Assembly: GCF_020329505.1 (NCBI RefSeq)
Contig: NZ_JAGKJJ010000008.1
Span: forward strand, 1 to 64,000
Origin: Bradyrhizobium semiaridum
GTDB taxonomy: Bacteria > Pseudomonadota > Alphaproteobacteria > Rhizobiales > Xanthobacteraceae
Length of the DNA: 64,000 bases
Direction: 5' to 3'
Of the stretch, positions 51,006-59,277 are shown one piece after another (the stretch's first letter is position 1; each line of letters opens with the position of its first letter). A model generated the notes under the pieces. The model was not told the origin of the DNA and ran no database searches. It was given only the letters and a program-made list of their open reading frames with translations. The position numbers were made by a program, and so were the translations under genes.

Positions 51006-51074
51006 TATATTCTAAACAAGGAGCCCGCAGCGACTCCGGAGAATAAGCCGTTAAGGCGGGCGCTTGAGGACGTC

Positions 51075-52025
51075 ATGAAACGTGGAATTACAGTTCTGCT
51101 TTCGCTCTCCGTGGTTCTCACGGCGGCCTACTTCACCGCGAGCAAGTGGGCGATCCGTCACGAAACCATCATGTTCAAGGATCCGACGCGTGATGAGCGG
51201 CCGGTCGCGGTCGATGTCGCGGTGCGTTTCGACAAGGAGATGCAGGCGGATGCCGGCCTGATCAAGCTGCCGGTGGCGATCCTCAACCACGGCAACACTG
51301 TCAAGTTCACCGAGTACTCCTTCCTCGCGAACGTGTTTGCGGCGCGCGGCTATCTGGCGATCAGCATTCAGAACGACCTGCCGTCGGACGGGCCGATGGT
51401 GACCAAGGTCGGCGAGCTCTATGTCGGCCGGTTGCCGCAGTATCAGCGCGGCATCACCAACATCAAATTCGCCATCGAGGAGATGAAGAAGCGCCATCCG
51501 AATGCCGACTACACCAAACTCACGATGGTCGGTCACTCCAATGGCGGCGACATCGCGATGTATTTCGCCAAGCAGTATCCCGACGAGATCAAGAAGGTCG
51601 TGACGCTCGACAATCTGCGCGTGCCGTTCCTGACCGACGGCAAATTCAAGATCCTGTCGTTCCGTTCGCGTGACGCGCAGTTCAAGCCCGATCCCGGCGT
51701 CGTGCCTGACGCCGACGAGTGCGAGAAGGCCGGTATCACCGTGGTGAACACCAACTTCCAGCACAACGACATGCGCGACACCGGGCCGGCCGCCGCCAAG
51801 AACTCGATCGAGGCCATGCTCGATAAATTCCTTGCCGACACCGACAGCGATGTCGCTCCGGTCGACACCAGGAACGCGCCGCCGAAGATCCTGGAGCCGG
51901 GACCGGTATCGCTCTACGTGCCGGTCGACAAGCAGCAGAGCCTGACCGACAAGTTCAAGAAGGCGCTGAGCGTGAAGAAAACCGAGAAGGAACCGTCCCA
52001 GCCCTCCACCTCGGCCACCAACTGA
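51075..52025 (+). CDS. Exported or anchored alpha/beta-hydrolase
   Basis: 316 residues from the ATG at 51075 after TTGAGGACGTC. N-terminal span KRGITVLLSLSVVLTAAYFTAS, then a hydrolase fold: NHGNTVKFTEYSFLANVFAARGYLAISIQND, nucleophile elbow VGHSNGGDIAMYFAKQY, and a late HNDMRDTG that may supply the His. The C-terminal 60 residues are charged and poorly conserved. Similar to BAAT/dienelactone-hydrolase-type proteins; substrate unknown. A PhaR-like palindrome upstream would suit a link to PHB or lipid turnover, which is only a suggestion. Confidence 0.8.
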   Translation: MKRGITVLLSLSVVLTAAYFTASKWAIRHETIMFKDPTRDERPVAVDVAVRFDKEMQADAGLIKLPVAILNHGNTVKFTEYSFLANVFAARGYLAISIQNDLPSDGPMVTKVGELYVGRLPQYQRGITNIKFAIEEMKKRHPNADYTKLTMVGHSNGGDIAMYFAKQYPDEIKKVVTLDNLRVPFLTDGKFKILSFRSRDAQFKPDPGVVPDADECEKAGITVVNTNFQHNDMRDTGPAAAKNSIEAMLDKFLADTDSDVAPVDTRNAPPKILEPGPVSLYVPVDKQQSLTDKFKKALSVKKTEKEPSQPSTSATN

Positions 52026-52132
52026 GTTTTCATCAGCTGACTTGTTTTGGCCCGGGCCGCGTGGCAGCCCGGCTGCATTGACCAATCCGCGATCACGGCC
52101 CACATACCGTTTGCTGTACGAGGCAGGCGCTG

Positions 52133-52885
52133 ATGGCCCGCGAACCGACCAACCCGACAAGTGGACATGATCCGCGTCCGGCGGAGACGCGGACCACGGT
52201 GCCGGACGCAAGGACGTCCACCTCGGACGACATCGCCGCGTTCGTCGCCAGGGCGCGCGCGATGTCGCCGCACCGCGCCGGCGCCCGCGGCCGGCTGGTG
52301 TTCGCGCTCGACGCCACGATGAGCCGGCAGCCGACCTGGGACATGGCCTGCACGCTGCAGGCGGACATGTTCCGCGAGGCCGCAGCGCTCGGCAGCCTCG
52401 ATATCCGTCTCGTCTACTATCGCGGCCTCAACGAGTGCCGCGCCACCGGCTGGATCTCCGATAGTGCGCAGCTCGCCAGGCTGATGGGCAAGATCGACTG
52501 CCGCGGCGGCAACACCCAGATCGGCAGGGTGCTGACGGAGACGCGGCGCGAAGCGATCGCTTCCGGCGTGCGGGCGCTGGTATTCGTCGGCGATGCGATG
52601 GAGGAGCCGATCGACGAGCTGTGCGTCAAGGCCGGCGAGCTCGGCCTGCTCAAGGTACCCGTCTTCATGTTCCAGGAAGGCAGCGACGCGGTCGCCGAGC
52701 AGGCGTTTCGCGAGATCGCGCGCCTCACCGGCGGCGCCTGGTGCAGGTTCGATCCCGGCGCCGCCGCCCAGCTCCGCGAATTGCTGCGCGCCGCCGCTGC
52801 CTATGCCGCCGGCGGCCGCGAGGCGCTGCTGCAACTGGCGAAGACCGCTGACGGTGCGGCTCGGCTGATCGGCCAGATGAAGTAG
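52133..52885 (+). CDS. VWA-like domain protein
   Basis: 250 residues, cytosolic. After a polar, disordered N-terminus, RLVFALDATMSRQPTWDMA (about residue 55) carries a MIDAS-like DxTxS motif. DCRGGNTQIGRVL supplies a further MIDAS Thr, and ALVFVGDAMEE the last Asp. No membrane segment or secretion signal. It precedes a DnaJ-domain protein by 70 bp on the same strand, and both may act together, for example in protein assembly. I have no specific function for it. Confidence 0.8.
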   Translation: MAREPTNPTSGHDPRPAETRTTVPDARTSTSDDIAAFVARARAMSPHRAGARGRLVFALDATMSRQPTWDMACTLQADMFREAAALGSLDIRLVYYRGLNECRATGWISDSAQLARLMGKIDCRGGNTQIGRVLTETRREAIASGVRALVFVGDAMEEPIDELCVKAGELGLLKVPVFMFQEGSDAVAEQAFREIARLTGGAWCRFDPGAAAQLRELLRAAAAYAAGGREALLQLAKTADGAARLIGQMK

Positions 52886-52955
52886 GTAACGTTTCGCGCG
52901 CGGATGAGACGAAGCCGCGCATGCTTTTTGCTGCGCGGACGCCTATATTCCGGGC

Positions 52956-53678
52956 ATGCCAACCCTGATCGCCGGCATCGTTGCCGTTGTCGTGATTTAT
53001 TCAGCCCTGCAGATGTTCCGTGCAGCCAATCCGGCTGTGCTGGCGCGCGGCATAAGGCTTGCGGGCGGTGTCCTCGCGCTCGCCGTCGCGGCCTTCACCG
53101 GCGTCCGGGGTGAGCTGGCGGTCGCCATCCCGCTCGGCATCTTCGGCGCCGGCCTGCTCGGCTGGTCGCCGTTTGGCGCGACCGGCTTTCCCAATTTCGG
53201 CGGCATGTTCGGCGGCGCGCGCGGTGCGGCCGGACAAAGCTCTCGGGTGCGGTCGCAATATCTCGACATGAGCCTCGATCACGACAGCGGCGTCCTCAGG
53301 GGCCGGATCGTGGCCGGGCCGTATGAGGGCCGCATGCTCGACGAGTTCGACTTGTCGCAACTGCTGGCTATGGTGCCGAGCTTCGATGCCGAGAGCGTCG
53401 CGTTACTTGAAAGCTATCTGGACCGCCGGTTTCCCGCCTGGCGTCAGAACGCGCAGGGCGACCGGGCAGGGGGGCAGGGCCGCGCGGCGCCGCGGGGCAA
53501 AATGACGGACGAGGAGGCCTATCAGATCCTTGGCCTGCAGCCGGGCGCGTCGCGTGACGACATCAGCCGGGCCCACCGAGCTCTGATGAAGAAACTGCAT
53601 CCCGACCAAGGGGGGTCGACGTATCTCGCGGCCCGTGTCAACGAGGCCAAGGACACTCTGCTTCGCACGCATCACTAA
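52956..53678 (+). CDS. DnaJ-domain membrane protein
   Basis: 240 residues. The N-terminal part is hydrophobic (LIAGIVAVVVIYSALQM, GIRLAGGVLALAVAAFTGVRGELAVAIPLGIFGAGLLG), giving two or three spans. A middle part follows (VRSQYLDMSLDHDSGVLRGRIVAGPYEGRMLDEFDLSQL), and a C-terminal J domain (MTDEEAYQILGLQPGASRDDISRAHRALMKKLHPDQGG) with the HPD motif that stimulates Hsp70. The layout, with a C-terminal J domain, is like TIM14/DjlA-type proteins of the inner membrane. It follows the VWA gene. Confidence 0.87.
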   Translation: MPTLIAGIVAVVVIYSALQMFRAANPAVLARGIRLAGGVLALAVAAFTGVRGELAVAIPLGIFGAGLLGWSPFGATGFPNFGGMFGGARGAAGQSSRVRSQYLDMSLDHDSGVLRGRIVAGPYEGRMLDEFDLSQLLAMVPSFDAESVALLESYLDRRFPAWRQNAQGDRAGGQGRAAPRGKMTDEEAYQILGLQPGASRDDISRAHRALMKKLHPDQGGSTYLAARVNEAKDTLLRTHH

Positions 53679-53901
53679 CTCCGGCAACGCTACCAACGCC
53701 ACAAGCCGAGAGCCGTTTCTGCCGATCTCTGATTGATGCCCCGTGCCGCCGCCCATCGTCTGGCGCGGCCGATCGTTCTTTCGGGAAAACTTAACCGTAA
53801 ATTCTTGACGAGAAGTTTTCGCGCGGGCAGTTGCGGATCAATCTCCGCTGACGCTGCCGTCCTCCGCGAAAGCGGGGAATCCAGGACGCCGCACATTCAG
53901 T

Positions 53902-54022
53902 GTCGTCCTCCGGCTTGACCGGGGACCCAGTACGCCGCGGCTTATCGATTGATCAACTGTCTCTGCGACACCGGATCGCCCGGTCCATGTGCGCGATTGC
54001 GCACAGGCCGGGCGATGACAGC
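53902..54022. repeat. Dispersed palindromic repeat, family D (copy 2)
   Basis: Carries ccagtacgccgcggcttatcg and caactgtctctg, as in copy 1, then cgcccggtccatgtgcg and attgcgcacaggccggg as in copy 3. One base in the central palindrome differs (gcgcgattgcgc). It occupies most of the gap between the DnaJ and carboxypeptidase genes; 53679-53901 has no convincing gene. Confidence 0.7.
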
Positions 54023-54058
54023 TTGGGTGGTGCAGCAGCACGGCGCGCCGAAAAGCAA

Positions 54059-54087
54059 CAGGGCCGGCGCTTGCGGCGCCGGCCCTG
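54059..54087 (-). terminator. Hairpin terminator of the carboxypeptidase gene
   Basis: 12-bp perfect stem (cagggccggcgc/gcgccggccctg) with loop ttgcg, 24 bases past the stop of the - strand gene; on the - strand it is followed by TTGCTTTTCGG, a T-rich tract. Its other side (caaaaa) could help it work in the + direction too. Confidence 0.75.
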
Positions 54088-54110
54088 CAAAAATCAGATC
54101 TTGCCGTCGA

Positions 54111-55880
54111 TCAGTTGCGAACGGTGATGCAGGAGATGTCGGCGCGCTTCAGCGTGCGGCAGACCTGCTCGGCCTGGTCGCGCTCGAGGCCGGCGAAGCG
54201 GGCCCGGTAGAGCTTGCGGTTGTCCTTGGCGACCACCTCGGTGAACGGATCGGCCTTGCTGAGCAGGCCGCGGGCCGAGCTGCGCGCGAGGTCGATGCGC
54301 TGCTTGGCTTCGCCCTCGGTTTCCAGCGCGCCGACCTGAACGATCCAGCCGCTGTGCGCAATTGGCGCGGCCGGCTTGATGGCGGCACTGGGCTGGCTGC
54401 GGGCGGGCTCGACCGAGGCCATTGCCTGCGGCGCCGGAGGCGGCGGCGACTGCACGGCGGAGGCGGGAAGCACGCCGAGGATGCCGTTGCCGGTGCCGAA
54501 ATTGGCCGGCTGCGGCGGCATCTCGGGCCGTGAGGTTTCGGCAGCGCGCGCCATCATCGCATGGGAGGTCTCGGCGGCGACGTCCGAGCGCTGCGGGATC
54601 GTGCTGGTGATCGGGGGTGCCGACTGCGCCGGACCGGCGGCGAGCTTGATCTGGCCGGCCCTGACCTGCACGGTCTTCACCTTGACGGGCTTCATCGGTT
54701 CGGCCGAGCCGGGGATCGCGGCGATCGGCTGGGTCTGGATCACGCCTGAGGTCAGCGGCGCCGGCTCGGGCTTGGCCTGCGGCTCCGACTTGGCGGGGAG
54801 CGGCGGCAGCGCGGCGGCAGCAGCGGCCATCAGCGAGGGCTTGGCCGGACGGGCCGGCTGCATCGCGGCGGAAGCGGGCTCGGAGGCGGCCGCCGGCGAA
54901 GTATCGGCGCGCGAGGCGCTGTCGGCATCGGCGACCTCGACCCTGGCGTCGGCCGGATTGCGCTCGGTGATCGCTGCGGCGGTGCGGATGGTCGCGGCCT
55001 TGCTCAGGTTCTCAGCGAGCAGGTTGCGCATGATGGCGTCGCGGGAGCCGCCGCTGCGGCCGCCGAGCACGACGCCGACCAGGAAGCGGTTGCCGCGATG
55101 CATCGAGGTGACGAGATTGAAGCCGGAGGCGCGGGTGTAGCCGGTCTTGATGCCGTCCACGCCCTCGACCTTGCCAAGCAGACGATTGTGACCGGTGATG
55201 GTGCGGCCGCGGAAATTGAACGCCGTGGTCGAGAAGTAGCGGTAGTAGCGCGGGAAGCGATCCTGGATCGCCCGGCCGAGGATCGACTGATCGCGCGCCG
55301 TGGTGATCTGCTCGTCGTTCGGCAGGCCCGAGGCGTTGCGGTAGACGGTCCGGCTCATGCCGAGCGCGCGCGCCTTGCGCGTCATCATCCGCGCGAAGTC
55401 GTCCTCGCTGCCGCCGATCGCCTCGGCGATCACGACCGCGGCGTCGTTGGCCGAGCGGGTGACGAGGCCCTTGATGGCGTCCTCGACCCTGATGGTCGAG
55501 CCGGGCCGCAGCCCGAGCTTGGTCGGATCCTGGTCGGCCGCGTGCTCGGAGACCGGCATCTCGGTATCGAGTTTCATCTTGCCGGCGTCGAGGCGCTCGA
55601 ACAGCAGATAGAGCGTCATGATCTTGGTGAGCGAGGCGGGATGCCGCAAGCCGTCGGGACTCGTTGCGGTCAGCACCGCCCCGGAATTGCCGTCGACGAT
55701 GATCGAGGCGAAGCGTGAGCTGTTGCTTTCGCTCGATTCCTGGCTGTGGCGGACGTGATGCCGGTGCCGGTAGCGACGTGCCTCGGCACTGTCGCTGATC
55801 AGGATCGCCGTCGTGACGGTGACGAGCCCGAGAACGCCAACTCGCAACGCCCGCGAGGAAGCCAAGGTTTTACGAAGCAT
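54111..55880 (-). CDS. D-alanyl-D-alanine carboxypeptidase with SPOR domain
   Basis: 589 residues. Signal sequence LRVGVLGLVTVTTAILISDSAEA. The penicillin-binding domain has S83-L-T-K86, S143-A-N145 and KTGYT near residue 245. Family S11 enzymes trim pentapeptide stems of peptidoglycan in the periplasm. A long Ala/Pro-rich linker (about 300-500) leads to a C-terminal SPOR domain (GWIVQVGALETEGEAKQRIDLARSSARGLL...YRARFAGLERDQAEQVCRTLKRADISC) that binds denuded septal glycans, so it should act at the division site. Terminator directly downstream. Confidence 0.93.
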   Translation of the reverse strand: MLRKTLASSRALRVGVLGLVTVTTAILISDSAEARRYRHRHHVRHSQESSESNSSRFASIIVDGNSGAVLTATSPDGLRHPASLTKIMTLYLLFERLDAGKMKLDTEMPVSEHAADQDPTKLGLRPGSTIRVEDAIKGLVTRSANDAAVVIAEAIGGSEDDFARMMTRKARALGMSRTVYRNASGLPNDEQITTARDQSILGRAIQDRFPRYYRYFSTTAFNFRGRTITGHNRLLGKVEGVDGIKTGYTRASGFNLVTSMHRGNRFLVGVVLGGRSGGSRDAIMRNLLAENLSKAATIRTAAAITERNPADARVEVADADSASRADTSPAAASEPASAAMQPARPAKPSLMAAAAAALPPLPAKSEPQAKPEPAPLTSGVIQTQPIAAIPGSAEPMKPVKVKTVQVRAGQIKLAAGPAQSAPPITSTIPQRSDVAAETSHAMMARAAETSRPEMPPQPANFGTGNGILGVLPASAVQSPPPPAPQAMASVEPARSQPSAAIKPAAPIAHSGWIVQVGALETEGEAKQRIDLARSSARGLLSKADPFTEVVAKDNRKLYRARFAGLERDQAEQVCRTLKRADISCITVRN

Positions 55881-56175
55881 CTACTTCCCCGTCCCAATTT
55901 CTATCTAGATCACCGGTCCGTGGGGCGAAATTGTGCCCGGGCGGCCGCCGATCCTTGCCTGCGCAACAGTTCAGTTTCGCCCTGAACCTTGGCCCCGTGG
56001 CCGCGCTGGTTGCTCTTCTAGCTAAGGTGTTGTTCACAAACAGCTTTCGAGACTGTCTGCCGGAAGGCGAACAAAGTCCGGGAATCAGGTTAGGCGGGCC
56101 GAGTTTCCAAAAGATTAAACAACCGTTGCGTAGTCCCCCGGGGTTTATTGCAAATGCTGCAGATTCGAACCAGCA

Positions 56176-56226
56176 TTGTGCAACGCACAAATCTTGTTGA
56201 CACTTAATTGTGCATCGCACTATGTT
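56176..56226 (+). promoter_or_regulatory. Phasin promoter with two PhaR-like palindromes
   Basis: TTGTGCAACGCACAA (56176-56190) is a perfect palindrome. A second, TTGTGCATCGCACTA (56208-56222), has the same centre TGC-N3-GCA. Centres are 32 bp apart, about three turns. A -35 TTGACA (56197-56202) and -10 TATGTT (56221-56226) have 18-bp spacing, and the second palindrome lies between and over the -10. PhaR/PHB-responsive repressors bind TGC-N-GCA motifs. Confidence 0.6.
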
Positions 56227-56299
56227 GACAATGTCAGGGGGCCGGGAGCTTCCGGGCAATGGGAATGCGCTTTCAAGTCTGGGCAAGGAACCTGAGTCA

Positions 56300-56644
56300 A
56301 TGATCAAGATTGAAGACATTCAGAACTACGGCAAAGAGCATCTGGAATCGGTTGCGGCCTCCGCGACCAATGTGCAGAGCGGCGTTCAGGCGATCGCCAC
56401 CGCCTATGGCGACTACGCCAAGAAGTCCTTCGAGGACACCAAGTCGTTCGTGGAAAAGCTCTCGGGCGTGAAGTCGCTCGACAAGGCGCTTGAGGCGCAG
56501 AGCGAATTCCTGCGCACCAGCTACGAGACGTTCGTTGCTGAGTCACAGAAGATCGCCGGTCTCTACGGCGATTGCGCCAAGCAGGCGTTCAAGCCTTACG
56601 AAGGTCTGGTCGCGAAGTTCGCTCCGGCGACCGCCTCGCACTGA
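56300..56644 (+). CDS. Phasin family protein
   Basis: 114 residues from the ATG at 56300; the upstream ATG at 56210 lies within or before the promoter elements. All-helical, with IQNYGKEHLESVAASATNVQSGVQAIATAYGDYAKKSFEDTKSFVEKLSGVKSLDKALEAQSEFLRTSYETFVAESQKIAGLYGDCAKQ matching Phasin_2. It coats polyhydroxybutyrate granules and controls their size and number. Likely repressed by a PhaR-type protein through the palindromes above. A strong terminator follows, so it is a single-gene unit. Confidence 0.92.
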   Translation: MIKIEDIQNYGKEHLESVAASATNVQSGVQAIATAYGDYAKKSFEDTKSFVEKLSGVKSLDKALEAQSEFLRTSYETFVAESQKIAGLYGDCAKQAFKPYEGLVAKFAPATASH

Positions 56645-56680
56645 GCCGGGCGCCGCCAAGCGCGTCGGATCGTCAAAAAC

Positions 56681-56710
56681 AAAAGCCCGGCCAGCAATGG
56701 CCGGGCTTTT
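56681..56710 (+). terminator. Rho-independent terminator of the phasin gene
   Basis: 13-bp perfect stem aaaagcccggcca/tggccgggctttt with loop gcaa, then ttc. Because both sides are flanked by A and T tracts it can serve the convergent TadG-like gene too, which ends at 56749. Confidence 0.9.
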
Positions 56711-56748
56711 TCGTATGCGCTTGATGCGCCGCCTGCTTGATCCGCGGC

Positions 56749-58182
56749 CTACTTGGAGACGCGCAATTGTGTGAGCTGCGTGCCGATCGTGTTGAACACC
56801 GTCAGCGTCTGCGACGCTGACTTGACCAGGAAGAACTTGTCGGGGCTGCTGGCGCAATATTGCAGGACCTCCGAGGTCGGATCGCCCGGCGTACCGGTGT
56901 TCACCTGGATGGTGTAGATCGTGTAGGCCGGCGCACCGGTCTTGGGATCGGTCACGGCCTTGATGTTGTCGCACAGGGCCTTCTGCCGCGCGTCGATCTG
57001 GCCGCCGAATTGGGTCTGGCCATCGCCGTAGGACGGCCAGCGGTCCTGGGTGTTGAGACCATCCGAGAGCAGGATGATTGCGCGGGTATAGGTGTAGTTG
57101 CCGTCCTCGGCCGGTGCGTTGAGCGGCGCGCCCGTCTGCAGCGACTGCCAGGCCCAGGCGAGCCCGATCGGCTGATTGGTGCCGCCAGTGGGCTGCATGG
57201 CGTTGATCATATTCTTGATCGCGGTCCAGTCGTAGCTCAGCGCCATAACCGGCTGCAGCAGTGGGTTATTACCGGGTTTGCAGTAGTATTCGCTGTTCGA
57301 ATAGTATTCCTCGGCCGGAAATAGCGTCGCGACATTGGTTGTAGTCGGCGCTGTGCTTTGTGCGTCGTACGGCTGGGTACGGTCGGTGACGCAGCCGGTC
57401 CATTTCGAATGGTCCGGCGTCCAGGTCTTGCCGTTGTTTACGCAGCGGCTTTTTTTCGTGTAGCTGGGATCGCTACAGCTTCCATAGGTGTTGCCCGGAC
57501 TGCTGTTCTCCCAGTCGGTCCAATCGATCCAGCTCTGATTGTAGTTGCTGGCGCCGACATTGACGTCCTTGGCGAACGGAACCACCGAGATGTAGACGTC
57601 GCCGGCGTTCTTGGAGAGCCCGCTGAGTTGATCGACAAGGCTCGCAGCCGCGGTTCGCAGCGCCTCGATCTTGCCGTCGTCCTTCATCGATCCGGTGTTG
57701 TCGAGCGCCATTGCCACGCGCATCCGGTTGACGCCCCAGGTCGACGTGGAACTGGTGTTGAAATTGACGCTGGGAAAGCCGGCGAGCTTCAGGAAGTCGG
57801 TGTTCACCGCGCCGGAGCCGTTGACCTTGACCGTGGCGTTGGTCGAGCCGCTAGCCGCCGTGTAAGTTGCGTTAATGGTGACCGACTTGGCGTCCGTATT
57901 GGTATAAAGCGCGGTGAAGTAGGCCTGCGCCTTTGTGTTGATATCAGCCGCCGTTATGGTGCCGTTGGTAAGATCCTTAGCAATCATCAGCGAGGTGGAA
58001 TCCAGCGCGGCCTGCATCGAGGAGCGGGCGCTGTTGGCACGGGAATAGTCGATTGCAACGCCCACGAAGCTGAGGATCGGGACTGCCGCGAGGGCGAAGA
58101 TCACCGCGATATTTCCGTCAGTTGCCGCCGAAAACCGGCCAACCGCCGTCCGTGCGCGAGAAAAAATGGTCGAACTAAGCAT
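56749..58182 (-). CDS. TadG-like pilus-assembly protein with VWA domain
   Basis: 477 residues from the ATG at 58182; the 45 codons upstream are not homologous. TadE/G-type N-terminus with one span (FSAATDGNIAVIFALAAVPILSFVGVAIDYSRANSARSSMQAALDSTSLMIAKDL). A VWA domain follows (MRVAMALDNTGSMKDDGKI, MIDAS DxTxS type; AIILLSDGLNTQDRW), with a Cys-bearing insertion (YGSCSDPSYTKKSRCVNNGKTW). Exposed on the periplasmic side, it could assemble pili or bind surfaces. There are no tad genes around it. Confidence 0.87.
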   Translation of the reverse strand: MLSSTIFSRARTAVGRFSAATDGNIAVIFALAAVPILSFVGVAIDYSRANSARSSMQAALDSTSLMIAKDLTNGTITAADINTKAQAYFTALYTNTDAKSVTINATYTAASGSTNATVKVNGSGAVNTDFLKLAGFPSVNFNTSSTSTWGVNRMRVAMALDNTGSMKDDGKIEALRTAAASLVDQLSGLSKNAGDVYISVVPFAKDVNVGASNYNQSWIDWTDWENSSPGNTYGSCSDPSYTKKSRCVNNGKTWTPDHSKWTGCVTDRTQPYDAQSTAPTTTNVATLFPAEEYYSNSEYYCKPGNNPLLQPVMALSYDWTAIKNMINAMQPTGGTNQPIGLAWAWQSLQTGAPLNAPAEDGNYTYTRAIILLSDGLNTQDRWPSYGDGQTQFGGQIDARQKALCDNIKAVTDPKTGAPAYTIYTIQVNTGTPGDPTSEVLQYCASSPDKFFLVKSASQTLTVFNTIGTQLTQLRVSK

Positions 58183-58670
58183 GGCGCTCTCGTCAGAATG
58201 GACCAGGTGCGCCATTTCGGCGCGCGCCACTAAACAGATGATGAATCCGGCGGCGTAAACGGCGGAAGCTGCGCCGCGCCGGGTGCAAGGCCGGGCAAAA
58301 GCCGCATTTATCCTCAACGCCGGCTAAACCGGAGGCCCGACTCCTTTGTCAAATCGCGCGGAAACCATTAACCTTGCCGGGATTGCCGCCGCCGGAATCG
58401 GGCGGCTGTCAGCCGGGTGGGCGGACGCTTCCGCGCTTGCGGCAAGCTGCCGTCGGCCCCATATTCGGAAGGCCGACCCAGCCGCTGGGTCGGGACCGGG
58501 AGCGGCAGTCCGGAAGGCGTTGCTGGAAGTTTCCGTAACGCTGCGGCCAGTTGCGCCAGCGTTCCGATACGCCTCCGGTTCTCCACGGGAATTCGAACGC
58601 TTGAGCCATGTTGCGATCCACGTCCATCATCCAATCGCCGCCGGCGGCATCCACGGCGTCAGCTGCCCGA
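58183..58670. other. Divergent intergenic region without a clear gene
   Basis: 488 bp between the TadG-like gene and clpS. The only frames are overlapping and GC-driven, with no motif. An imperfect hairpin ggaaggccgacccagc/gctgggtcgggacc near 58470-58500 is visible. Promoters for both flanking genes must be here, but no clear -35/-10 pair was identified. Confidence 0.45.
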
Positions 58671-59003
58671 ATGAGCAATGACGAGCCCCGCAACGGCGGG
58701 ACCGGAGGGCCGTCGACCTCGGTCATCACCAAGGTCAAGCCGAAGACCAAACGTCCGAACCTGTATCGCGTCCTGATCCTGAACGACGACTACACGCCGA
58801 TGGAGTTCGTCGTTCACGTGCTGGAACGGTTCTTCAACAAGGACGCCGAGGCGGCAACCAAGATCATGCTCCATGTGCATCATCACGGGATCGGCGAGTG
58901 CGGGGTGTTCACCTACGAGATCGCCGAAACCAAGGTGACGCAGGTGATGGATTTCGCGCGCAAGCATCAGCATCCGCTGCAATGCGTGATGGAAAAGAAA
59001 TAG
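58671..59003 (+). CDS. clpS: ATP-dependent Clp protease adaptor ClpS
   Basis: 110 residues from the ATG at 58671; the 21 codons before it are unlike ClpS. The disordered N-terminus ([19 protein letters not shown]) leads to the core [27 protein letters not shown], with the [10 protein letters not shown]-degron pocket, and [25 protein letters not shown]. It delivers N-end-rule substrates to ClpA, whose gene follows on the same strand after 274 bp. Confidence 0.95.
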   Translation: MSNDEPRNGGTGGPSTSVITKVKPKTKRPNLYRVLILNDDYTPMEFVVHVLERFFNKDAEAATKIMLHVHHHGIGECGVFTYEIAETKVTQVMDFARKHQHPLQCVMEKK

Positions 59004-59277
59004 TTCAGCGGTAACGGCAGGCGGCAACCGGTGCCCTTGATCCGCCGCCGCGGCGGAACGGGACCTCCAGCTGTGACTGAAACGAGCGGCGTTCCCGTAC
59101 GAGTACGGATGCCAGCCGCGCGTTCGCACCGGTGCCTGAAATTTAGAGGAAAACCACCGCGGCGGGACCGGCCTTTCGCCACGATCCGTCGTAACTATAT
59201 CAGAGGGGATCACGAAGGTTGCTGTTGCCTGACCGGGTAAGGGCGATCATGATGGCCGGGGGCCATAGAGGACGCGA

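Noticed and set aside
54088-54093. A-tract after the hairpin at 54059 as a + strand terminator tail
   Set aside because: An A-tract on the + strand does not give a U-tail there; the useful T-rich tract is on the - strand side, so the hairpin is assigned to the - strand gene.
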